From Pseudomonas sp. QS1027 (GTDB lineage Bacteria > Pseudomonadota > Gammaproteobacteria > Pseudomonadales > Pseudomonadaceae), in assembly GCF_002814235.1 (NCBI RefSeq), contig NZ_PHSU01000011.1, positions 310,001-374,000 of the forward strand: DNA of 64,000 bases, read 5' to 3'. The notes beneath the pieces were generated by a model. That model was not told where the DNA came from. It saw nothing but the letters and a program-made list of their open reading frames with translations, and did not search any database. The stretch's first letter is position 1. Every line of letters starts with the position of its first letter. Positions 18,878 through 25,981 of the stretch are shown here, piece by piece. The translations under genes were made by a program, and so were the position numbers.

Positions 18878-19329
18878 GGGTTCATTTTCCCGCAAACCAC
18901 GCCGGAACATGACGACAGGAGGACCGCCTGCAAATCCTCGAGATAGGCCCGCGAGCGCCGTGGCAGCTCGCCGTGAACCGCCTGTCCGAGCACATAGTCA
19001 AAACACTCCCGGGCCTTGGCGTGCGCGCCGAGCGCCAGTTGGCACTCGCCGGTATAGAACATCGGCCGGTAGTCGCCACGGTCCTGGGCAAACGCCACCG
19101 CATACAGCTCGATGGCCTTGCGGTAGTGCCCGGAGACCTGATAGACCGCCGCCAGCCCCATCCAGTAATGACTGTTGTAAAAATCGTAGATACACAGGAA
19201 ACGGAAGAGTTTTTCCGCTTCCTCCAGGCGTCCTTGCTCCTGGAACTGACAGGCGTGGGCATAGAGGCCCTGCACCTGTTCGTTACCGGTTTCGCTCATC
19301 TCCTTGAGCGCCTCTTTCGGGATACCCAT
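18874..19329 (-). CDS. SicA/SycD-family type III secretion chaperone
   Basis: A 151-residue tetratricopeptide chaperone. The stretch GLYAHACQFQEQGRLEEAEK, FRFLCIYDFYNSHYWMGLAA, ELYAVAFAQDRGDYRPMFYT and CQLALGAHAKARECF follows Salmonella SicA almost segment by segment. SicA holds translocators SipB/SipC and, once freed, partners InvF to activate effector genes. No translocator gene lies next to it. I chose ATG 19329, which has a GGGGGTG element upstream; a GTG at 19377 would overlap the InvF-like stop (GTGA) and add 16 residues. Confidence 0.85.
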   Translation of the reverse strand: MGIPKEALKEMSETGNEQVQGLYAHACQFQEQGRLEEAEKLFRFLCIYDFYNSHYWMGLAAVYQVSGHYRKAIELYAVAFAQDRGDYRPMFYTGECQLALGAHAKARECFDYVLGQAVHGELPRRSRAYLEDLQAVLLSSCSGVVCGKMNP

Positions 19330-19373
19330 CACCACACCCCCGAGGAACACGTCAGTGGCTGACGTCTTGACTG

Positions 19374-20183
19374 TCACGAGATCATCAAACCCATGGACGC
19401 CTGGATATCGCAGAGGCGACTGGGCGCCACGCCCAGCAGTTCACGGACCTCCTTGGAAAAATGCGACGAAGAGGCATAACCGAATTCCAGCGCCACATCG
19501 GTCAGCGAACACTCGCCGCCGATCATGCTCAGCAGCGCCTTGGCCGTGCGCCAGTCACGCAACTCGGGCTTGGCCGCACAGCCCAGGGCCTGATGGCATA
19601 ACCGGCGAAAATGCGAGACCGACACGCCATAACGCTTGGCCAGGCCAATCAGTTTCTCGCTGGTGGTGCCCTGCTCCAGGAGAAAACGCACCAGCCAGTA
19701 GTCCTGGTTTTGCCGCAGGACTTCGGCAAAACGCTGATAGGCGGGATCGGCGCGCAAGGCGCAGTCGATATACCAGGATTCGAGCAAGGTCCGGCTGGCC
19801 GAGACCCCGGCCGCCAGGGGCAAGGCCGCCCAGGGCGCGGCGGCCGATCGTGCCCGTTCAAAGCTCATGCCCTGGTCGATAAACACCTGCAGCTTGACCA
19901 GGCTCGCCTCCACGGGGCGCTCGCTGAGCAGGTCACCGCCAATGACCCGCAACATGCCCCGCGCCACCAGCAAGCCCTGCCAGCCCGCCGGCAGGCACCA
20001 GGAGACGTTCGCCTCGTCATGGGCCAGGCACACGCCGGCCTCCCCCGCCCGTACCTGTACAACCTGTTCACCACATAAAAAGCCCGGACACCTGGTCGCG
20101 GGTAGTTGATTACTCTGCACACTGCGCCCCGTCTCGTTCTTATTGAGCGGTGCGATGATGGCCGGGTGGCGCCAGCCAATCAT
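19374..20183 (-). CDS. InvF-like AraC-family regulator
   Basis: A 269-residue regulator with an AraC-type double helix-turn-helix in residues 165-258. The segment RYGVSVSHFRRLCHQALG, AKPELRDWRTAKALLS, and YASSSHFSKEVRELLGVAPSRL resembles the C-terminus of Salmonella InvF more than ordinary AraC proteins. InvF needs SicA as co-activator, and the SicA-like gene follows directly. Start uncertain: the ATG at 20183 lacks a ribosome binding site, and a GTG 21 codons later is possible. It lies downstream of oprF on the same strand, separated by the oprF terminator. Confidence 0.82.
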   Translation of the reverse strand: MIGWRHPAIIAPLNKNETGRSVQSNQLPATRCPGFLCGEQVVQVRAGEAGVCLAHDEANVSWCLPAGWQGLLVARGMLRVIGGDLLSERPVEASLVKLQVFIDQGMSFERARSAAAPWAALPLAAGVSASRTLLESWYIDCALRADPAYQRFAEVLRQNQDYWLVRFLLEQGTTSEKLIGLAKRYGVSVSHFRRLCHQALGCAAKPELRDWRTAKALLSMIGGECSLTDVALEFGYASSSHFSKEVRELLGVAPSRLCDIQASMGLMIS

Positions 20184-20260
20184 GATGAAAATCTGATGAA
20201 GCGTTGTCCGAAAGCACCCGAGCGCAGGTCGGTGCTCGCGCCGGGCTCAAATCGCAGGCG

Positions 20261-20291
20261 AAAAAAAGCCCGGCCGAAGCCGGGCTTTTTC
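20261..20291 (-). terminator. Terminator of oprF
   Basis: Stem AAAAAGCCCGGC/GCCGGGCTTTTT with loop CGAA, 15 bases after the oprF stop on the minus strand, with T-runs on both sides. Confidence 0.92.
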
Positions 20292-20305
20292 TTACCGCAA
20301 GCTAA

Positions 20306-21289
20306 TTACTGAGCTTGGGCTTCTACCGACGCTTCTACGCGACGGTTGATGGCGCGACCAGCTTCAGTGGCGTTGTCAGCCACTGGACGGGTTTTGCCGT
20401 AGCCAACCGACTGGATGCGGCTAGGAGCAATACCGTCTTTGACCAGAACTTGTTTCACAGCGTCAGCACGACGCTGGGACAGCTTCTGGTTGTAAGCATC
20501 TGGACCGACGCTGTCAGTGTGACCAGCAACAACGGTGTTGGTTGCTGGGTACTGCTTCATGAAGTCAGCCAGGTTCTTCACGTCGCCGTAGCTGTTAGGC
20601 TTGACCACGGACTTGTTGAAGTCGAACTTCACGTCCAGCTCAACTTTGACAACCTGTGGAGCAGGAGCCGATTCAGCTACTGGAGCTGGAGCCGCTTCTA
20701 CTGGAGCAGGAGCTGGAGCCGGAGCTACTTTGCCGCCGCTGCCGCCGAAGTTCACGCCCAGGCCGACCAGAGCCTGGTAGTCCCAACGACCGTTGTCCAT
20801 CTTGTAGTCAGCTTCAACGCCGGCACGAGTGTACAGGTTGTCGGTGATGTACCACTTGGCGCCAGCGCCAGCGGTCAGGTAGGAGGACTGGTCACGGCCA
20901 GTGTGGCCATCAGCAGCTACGTTGGTCATGCTGCCGTGAGCCACGCCGCCTTCAACATAAGGACGGATAGCGTCGCCAACGGTGCCGAAGTGGTACTGGG
21001 ACTTCAGTGCGAAGTGATCGCCATTGATGTTCTGGTTGCCAGTGTCGGTGCTCGAACGAGTGTACTTGTCAGTGCCGTACTGCAGGAGCACTTCAACATC
21101 GTCGGTCAGGAAGTAACCGATCGAAGCGGCGTTGGTACGACCATTCTGGTAGTCATCGACGCTGTGGTTCCAGGTTTTGCCGTACGTCAGCTCACCTTCG
21201 ACCGCGCCTTGGCCTTGTGCCAGTGCGCCGAACGAAGTAGCGGCAATCAGAGAACCAATGGCCAAGCCCAAGGTGTTTTTCAGTTTCAT
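20306..21289 (-). CDS. oprF: Major outer-membrane porin OprF
   Basis: A 327-residue OmpA-family porin that links outer membrane to peptidoglycan. The signal peptide ends near residue 24 (GALAQ). An eight-strand barrel domain runs to about residue 180, then a Pro/Ala-rich linker (APAPAPAPVEAAPAP), then the OmpA C-terminal peptidoglycan-binding domain with DFNKSVVKP and GHTDSVG. No cysteine is present, whereas P. aeruginosa OprF has four. Downstream of sigX, as in other pseudomonads. Confidence 0.97.
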   Translation of the reverse strand: MKLKNTLGLAIGSLIAATSFGALAQGQGAVEGELTYGKTWNHSVDDYQNGRTNAASIGYFLTDDVEVLLQYGTDKYTRSSTDTGNQNINGDHFALKSQYHFGTVGDAIRPYVEGGVAHGSMTNVAADGHTGRDQSSYLTAGAGAKWYITDNLYTRAGVEADYKMDNGRWDYQALVGLGVNFGGSGGKVAPAPAPAPVEAAPAPVAESAPAPQVVKVELDVKFDFNKSVVKPNSYGDVKNLADFMKQYPATNTVVAGHTDSVGPDAYNQKLSQRRADAVKQVLVKDGIAPSRIQSVGYGKTRPVADNATEAGRAINRRVEASVEAQAQ

Positions 21290-21396
21290 CCGTTAAATCC
21301 CCATCTGGTGATTGTAAAGCAGTCCCACAAACCGGGGGACAACTCGGCGGCAAGTGTAGCAGAACTTGCCTACACGTAAGAGACATTTGCGCTGAA
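21290..21396 (-). promoter_or_regulatory. oprF promoter region between sigX and oprF
   Basis: In Pseudomonas this gap carries a vegetative and a SigX-dependent oprF promoter. Here the minus strand shows an extended -10-like TGCTACACT (TACACT at 21358-21353) and a TACAAT nearer the gene. An inverted repeat GTGTAG/CTACAC (21354-21375) surrounds the first. I cannot assign the SigX site from sequence alone. Confidence 0.5.
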
Positions 21397-21987
21397 CTAA
21401 GTTTCAGCGATACCCGCAAATTTCTCACGCAATTTGTCTAAGGCCCGTTTATAGCGCATTTTCGTGGCGCTCAAGCCCATGTGCATGATGTCTGCAATCT
21501 CCTGAAACTCCAGCTCTGCGACAAATCGTAGCACCAGAATTTCCCGGTCAATCGGGTTCACATGCACTAACCATCGATCCAGTCCGCCCTTCTCCTCAGG
21601 TTTCGGCGTCTTCTCTTCAGACGCTTCCTCGAGGGGGTCGAGACTCAACGCATCCATCAGGCGCCGCTTTCGGCGCTCTTTGCGATACTGCGTAATACAT
21701 TCGTTGTACGTGATGCTATATAGCCATGTCTTGAACTTGGATTTACCCTCAAAGTTCTTGAGGCCATACAGCACCTTCAACATCACTTCCTGACAGACAT
21801 CGTCCGCATCGCGTTCGTTCCCTAAATATCTTGAACAAACGCTGAACAAGGTGCGTTGATAGCGCCGCATCAATTCTTCATAGGCGCGAGTCACATGAAA
21901 CAGCTCCGAATGCGCACGCGCCACCAACTCCTCATCGGTGAGTTCGCGGGGGTCGTAGCGCATGGAGAGCGATTGAGCTTTATTCAA
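21397..21987 (-). CDS. sigX: ECF sigma factor SigX
   Basis: A 196-residue extracytoplasmic-function sigma factor. Region 2 spans about residues 30-100 (YLGNERDADDVCQEVMLKVL, FKTWLYSITYNECI) and region 4 about 140-190 (REILVLRFVAELEFQEIADIM, TKMRYKRAL). In Pseudomonas SigX drives oprF and genes for fatty acid synthesis and envelope homeostasis. No anti-sigma gene is adjacent, as usual for SigX; CmpX upstream is thought to affect its activity. Confidence 0.95.
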   Translation of the reverse strand: MNKAQSLSMRYDPRELTDEELVARAHSELFHVTRAYEELMRRYQRTLFSVCSRYLGNERDADDVCQEVMLKVLYGLKNFEGKSKFKTWLYSITYNECITQYRKERRKRRLMDALSLDPLEEASEEKTPKPEEKGGLDRWLVHVNPIDREILVLRFVAELEFQEIADIMHMGLSATKMRYKRALDKLREKFAGIAET

Positions 21988-22078
21988 AACGAGTCGGGCC
22001 GACAGTCAGGTCAATGTCCGCCGCAGCCCATGGCTGCGGGCATTTTTGCGGCGGCATAGAGTAGCAGGGTTTGCCGGG

Positions 22079-22903
22079 TTAGCGACTGCTCACATGCTGC
22101 TCCAGCAAGATCCGATTGGAGAGAGAGACTAGCTCACCCTCATCGGTCAGCAATGTGGTCTTGACCGTGCCAATCTCTTCAATCTGTCCTTCGACCTCAC
22201 CCACTCGCACTTGTTGCCCAACCTGATACAACTCACGCACATAAATTCCCGCCAGGATCTGCCCGGCGATCTCCCGACTACCCAACCCCATGGCCAGCGC
22301 AACGGCCAGACCAACGGTAATGAGCACGATGACAATCACATGGTTCAGCAGGTCGGTCTTGACCTCCAGCTGACTGATCGCCACCGAAATACTGATGATA
22401 ATCACCAGGCCCTGGGCAACCCGCCCCAGGCCCGAGGCATAATCCAGGCCAACCCCTTCGGCCGCACCGCGCACCAGCCCGCTGACCAGCTGTGCCAGCA
22501 AAACCCCCACCAGCAGCACCAGGGCCGCACCGAATACCTTCGGCAAATACAGGGCCAGCATGTCGAGCGTAGCTGAAACTCGCTCAAGTCCAAGGGATTC
22601 GGCCGCAGAAACCAGGAAAATCAGCAAAATGAACCAATAAACGATCTTGCCGATCAATGTCGAGATCGGCACCTGGAGGCCGGCACGGCCGAGCAACTTG
22701 GTCAACCCGGTACCGCCCATCAGGCGATCCAGGCCCAACTTGGCCAGCAGCTTGGACAGCAGGGTGTCGAGCAGCTTGGCCACGACGAAGCCCAGCAACA
22801 CCACCACCAGCGCCCCGAACAGATTGGGGATGAAGTTCGCGACTTTGGTCCACAAGGCAGTCATTGCCGTGACGAGGCTCTGGGTCCAGAGATCAAGTTC
22901 CAT
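22079..22903 (-). CDS. cmpX: CmpX, mechanosensitive-channel-like membrane protein
   Basis: A 274-residue inner-membrane protein with hydrophobic segments near residues 25-45, 85-105, 125-145, 165-185 and 195-215, followed by an MscS-like beta domain (LAGIYVRELYQVGQQVRVGEVEGQIEEIG). Gene order and sequence match CmpX beside SigX. It is inferred to sense membrane tension or fluidity upstream of SigX. It starts two bases after crfX. Confidence 0.92.
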   Translation of the reverse strand: MELDLWTQSLVTAMTALWTKVANFIPNLFGALVVVLLGFVVAKLLDTLLSKLLAKLGLDRLMGGTGLTKLLGRAGLQVPISTLIGKIVYWFILLIFLVSAAESLGLERVSATLDMLALYLPKVFGAALVLLVGVLLAQLVSGLVRGAAEGVGLDYASGLGRVAQGLVIIISISVAISQLEVKTDLLNHVIVIVLITVGLAVALAMGLGSREIAGQILAGIYVRELYQVGQQVRVGEVEGQIEEIGTVKTTLLTDEGELVSLSNRILLEQHVSSR

Positions 22904-22905
22904 AT

Positions 22906-23151
22906 TCAGTCAGCCTTATCCGTGGAGCGAGCAACAGGGGTACGACGGGAGACCGGCGAAACATGGGCCGATCCGTTGTTCAGGGCGATCATCAGCGCCT
23001 GCAGCCAACGGCCCATCAGACTGAAGAGATCACCGGCGCCAACCTGCCGGTTGGCGGTTTTCAGGACACGCCCCAGGCAAGCGTCGTCGTCACGGGTGGA
23101 CGGCGAGGCCTTGAGCATGTCACGCAGGGATTGTTCGAACGGATCGTGCAT
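22906..23151 (-). CDS. crfX: CrfX small protein
   Basis: An 81-residue protein (MHDPFEQSLRDMLKASPSTRDDDACLG) with no membrane segment at the start and a moderately hydrophobic middle (FSLMGRWLQALMIAL). The order cmaX-crfX-cmpX-sigX-oprF identifies it. The ATG at 23151 with AGAGG upstream is preferred over the GTG two codons earlier. Function unknown. Confidence 0.85.
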   Translation of the reverse strand: MHDPFEQSLRDMLKASPSTRDDDACLGRVLKTANRQVGAGDLFSLMGRWLQALMIALNNGSAHVSPVSRRTPVARSTDKAD

Positions 23152-23204
23152 ACGCACCTCTCGGTATATCTGTGAAAGACGCGATCATTTTTTTGCAGGT
23201 CACA

Positions 23205-23218
23205 TGAAACATGTTTCA
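23205..23218. promoter_or_regulatory. Perfect 14-base palindrome upstream of crfX, PsrA-like
   Basis: TGAAACATGTTTCA is a perfect palindrome holding GAAAC-AT-GTTTC, which fits the (G/C)AAAC-N2-4-GTTT(G/C) sites bound by the fatty-acid-responsive repressor PsrA of Pseudomonas. It overlaps the cmaX stop codon and lies 54-67 bases before the crfX ATG, where a promoter for crfX-cmpX-sigX is expected. Confidence 0.5.
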
Positions 23219-24211
23219 AACCCAGCGCAAACGTCGGAAAAGCCACCATTGTCCGACGGCAACGGCGACGATCAGCAGACACGCGATGACAAAACCGTAG
23301 GGGTCTCCGGACCACGGAATACCCCCGACGTTGATCCCCAGCAGACCGGTCAGGAAGCTCATCGGCAGGAAGATCCCGGTGATGATCCCGAAGCGATACA
23401 TGGTCTTGTTCATGCGCACGTTCAGACGTCGGTCCTCGGCCTCAAGTACAAGCCCCACGCGCTCGCGGGTCAATTCGAGCTCTTCCAGGTAACGGGTCAG
23501 ACTGTTGTTCAATTCGTTCCAGTAACCGGCTTCTTCATCGGCGAACCAGGGCAGCTTGATCCGGCTCAACTGGCCGAAAATATCCCGCTGCGGCGCCAGG
23601 AAACGTTTCAGCCCGGCGGCCCGGCGACGTATCTGCACGATGGCGCCATGTTCGGGGCTATACCGTTCGTCGGCATCTATCTTTTCCTCTTCGTCATCGA
23701 CCACTTCCGAGAGGTCGCTGACCAGATCCTGCACCTTCAGGGTGAGGTATTGCGCGATGTAGAGAATCAGTTCGGCGGCGTTTTTCGGCCCCTTGCCCTG
23801 TTCCAGTTGCACCAGCAACTCATCGGTGGCGCGCAACGGCCGCAAGCGCAGGGAAATCACCCGCTGATGGGCGGCGAAGACCCGCACCGAGACCATGTCT
23901 TCAGGCTCGGCGCCGGGGTTGAGGTTGACCCCGCGCAGAAACAGCAGCAACTCGCTTTCGGGCAACGGCAACAAACGCGGCCGGGTATTCTCTTCCAGCA
24001 GCAGGTCACAGTTGAACTCGCTCAAGCCGCTGGAAGTGCGCAACCAGGTATGGGTCTGCGGATGGCTGCGATCCCAGTGCAACCAGAGGCTTTCCTCCGA
24101 CTGCAGCTGCAGGCCATCGAGCTCCGTCCGAGCAATCGAGCGCGCACCGCCCCTACCATCCAGAACCAGGGCATGAACCAGCCCCCACTGCGCGTTTTCT
24201 TCCTCGAACAT
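23216..24211 (-). CDS. cmaX: CmaX, CorA-like divalent metal transporter
   Basis: A 331-residue protein of the CorA/ZntB fold: a large cytoplasmic domain, a long helical stalk (residues 150-270) and two C-terminal membrane helices. The pore motif reads GLLGINVGGIPW, with GIN in place of the GMN of true Mg2+ channels, closer to ZntB-type proteins. First gene of the cmaX-crfX-cmpX-sigX-oprF set; rraA ends 25 bases upstream, so they may share a transcript. Confidence 0.9.
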   Translation of the reverse strand: MFEEENAQWGLVHALVLDGRGGARSIARTELDGLQLQSEESLWLHWDRSHPQTHTWLRTSSGLSEFNCDLLLEENTRPRLLPLPESELLLFLRGVNLNPGAEPEDMVSVRVFAAHQRVISLRLRPLRATDELLVQLEQGKGPKNAAELILYIAQYLTLKVQDLVSDLSEVVDDEEEKIDADERYSPEHGAIVQIRRRAAGLKRFLAPQRDIFGQLSRIKLPWFADEEAGYWNELNNSLTRYLEELELTRERVGLVLEAEDRRLNVRMNKTMYRFGIITGIFLPMSFLTGLLGINVGGIPWSGDPYGFVIACLLIVAVAVGQWWLFRRLRWV

Positions 24212-24236
24212 CCTTACCCCATTGTGTTGCAAAAAT

Positions 24237-24728
24237 TTACTCAGGCATCTTCAGCGGGCTGGGCGCAATGATCACGCCGTTATTGTCCGCGTAGATGTAC
24301 TCGCCCGGGCGAAAGGTCACGCCGGCAAAGGTGACCGGGACATTGAGGTCGCCAATGCCACGCTTGTCGGTTTTCATCGGATGGCTGGCCAGGGCCTGCA
24401 CCCCCAGGTCGGTCTGGGCAATCACGTCGACATCGCGGATGCAGCCGTAGATCACCAGCCCTTCCCAGCCGTTCTTCGCCGCCTTCTCGGCCAGCATGTC
24501 GCCGAGCAGGGCACGGCGCAGGGAACCACCACCATCGACCACCAGCACCTTGCCCTGGCCATTAAGCTCGACCTGGTCCTTGACCAGGGAGTTGTCCTCG
24601 AAACACTTGATGGTGACGATCTCACCACCGAAGGAATCGCGGCCACCGAAATTGCTGAACATCGGCTCAAGCACCTGTACCAACTCCGGATAGGCGTCGC
24701 ACAGGTCGGGGGTGACGTAATGGTCCAT
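24237..24728 (-). CDS. rraA: RraA family protein (RNase E regulator / HMG aldolase fold)
   Basis: A 163-residue protein with [19 protein letters not shown] near residue 65 and YGCIRDVD near residue 95. In E. coli RraA binds and inhibits RNase E; relatives with an Arg-Asp metal-binding pair are 4-hydroxy-4-methyl-2-oxoglutarate aldolases. The GCIRD sequence keeps the Arg-Asp pair, so aldolase activity is not excluded. Confidence 0.92.
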   Translation of the reverse strand: MDHYVTPDLCDAYPELVQVLEPMFSNFGGRDSFGGEIVTIKCFEDNSLVKDQVELNGQGKVLVVDGGGSLRRALLGDMLAEKAAKNGWEGLVIYGCIRDVDVIAQTDLGVQALASHPMKTDKRGIGDLNVPVTFAGVTFRPGEYIYADNNGVIIAPSPLKMPE

Positions 24729-24882
24729 GGGGGAAACTCCTGTAGGTGGAATCGAGAATGCCAGACTACGCAGGTCGCGCTACAAGATGAAACGCTTGTC
24801 CCGGTCGAATGTTTAGACAATGACCCAAACCGCTCAATGCGTCATATCTTAGCCTTTACCACCCGTGAGCGGAATGCCCTTG

Positions 24883-25872
24883 TCAGACCGTTTCCTGAAC
24901 GACGGCTGACTCGGCCTGTAGGAAAACCTGCTGGTCCCGCAGCCAATCGGCCACCTTTGGCCAGACTTCGGCCTGTGCCGGCTTGCTCACCAGCATCTCG
25001 ACATGGCCGAAATCCGAGCTGAAACCCTGCTCGCGGCCCAGGCAGAGAAAGTGCTTGTGCGCCGAGCCGATCTGCTCGAACAGCTTGCGACAGGCCCAGG
25101 CCGGGTCCTGGTGATCGCCGACAGCGGTGACGGCCAGCACCGGCACATCCACTTCGGCCAGGCCACCCCACCAATCCCGCTCGGCGTCCCGGAAACGCCC
25201 GAACAGGCCATACCAGCGCAGGCTTTCGAGGGCCAGGCCGATGGGCTCGTCCTCCGGGCCGCGCTTGAGGCGCGAACCGGACAAATGGGCGAAACGCCGC
25301 AGCAGCAGGCGACCGCCCCACTCCACTGGCGGAATCTTCAACGGCCAGTAGGTGCGACTGACCTGACAGCCGAACAAGGCCGCCGAAGCCACCGCGGGCG
25401 CCCCCAGGTATTGACCGCCGAGGGCCGCCGCCAGGGTGGTGCCACCCAGGGAATGGCCGATCCAGTGGGGAATCTGCCCGCTTTGCTCGCGCACGAAGGC
25501 GGCAATGGCCGGCAGGTCATAACGGGCGTAATCGGCCACGCGATTGCGTCGATAACCGTGATTGCGCGCCGACAGCCCATGACCGCGCATTTCCGGGATC
25601 CAGACGTCGAACCCGGCACGCGCCAGATAGGCGCCCAGGCCAATGCCCTTGGCGGAATACCAGAAGCGCCGGTTGGAAAAGCTGCCATGCAACAGGATCA
25701 CCGGCACGCCACGTGCCTCGGGCTCGTCGGCGAGGCCCAGGCGGGTGACCGCCAGCTCGACGGTGCCATCGGGGCTGTTGCCCGGTTTCAAACGATAGAC
25801 GTCTTCACAGAGATCGCCACGACGCTCGGCGCTGATCAAAGCCACCGGAAAAAGATTGCTGCTGCTTTGCAT
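24883..25872 (-). CDS. Alpha/beta hydrolase
   Basis: A 329-residue serine hydrolase. The nucleophile elbow is GHSLGG near residue 150, the oxyanion region HGSFSNRRFW near residue 65, and a likely catalytic His in GHVEML near residue 295. Similar proteins sit between rraA and ppsA in P. aeruginosa. Substrate unknown; an esterase or lipase-like role fits. The start at 25872 is uncertain, with in-frame starts at 25902 and 25935. Confidence 0.87.
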   Translation of the reverse strand: MQSSSNLFPVALISAERRGDLCEDVYRLKPGNSPDGTVELAVTRLGLADEPEARGVPVILLHGSFSNRRFWYSAKGIGLGAYLARAGFDVWIPEMRGHGLSARNHGYRRNRVADYARYDLPAIAAFVREQSGQIPHWIGHSLGGTTLAAALGGQYLGAPAVASAALFGCQVSRTYWPLKIPPVEWGGRLLLRRFAHLSGSRLKRGPEDEPIGLALESLRWYGLFGRFRDAERDWWGGLAEVDVPVLAVTAVGDHQDPAWACRKLFEQIGSAHKHFLCLGREQGFSSDFGHVEMLVSKPAQAEVWPKVADWLRDQQVFLQAESAVVQETV

Positions 25873-25948
25873 AAGGCTCTTGCACAAAAAAGGGCGGCCC
25901 ATGTGGACTCGCCCTGACAATAAGGTTTGTAACACCCAACTTCAAAAT

Positions 25949-25973
25949 GGCGCCGACCGTTCAGGTCGGCGCC
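25949..25973 (-). terminator. Terminator of ppsA
   Basis: Ten-base stem GGCGCCGACC/GGTCGGCGCC with loop GTTCA, nine bases after the ppsA stop on the minus strand, followed by ATTTTG. Confidence 0.75.
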
Positions 25974-25981
25974 CTATTCAG

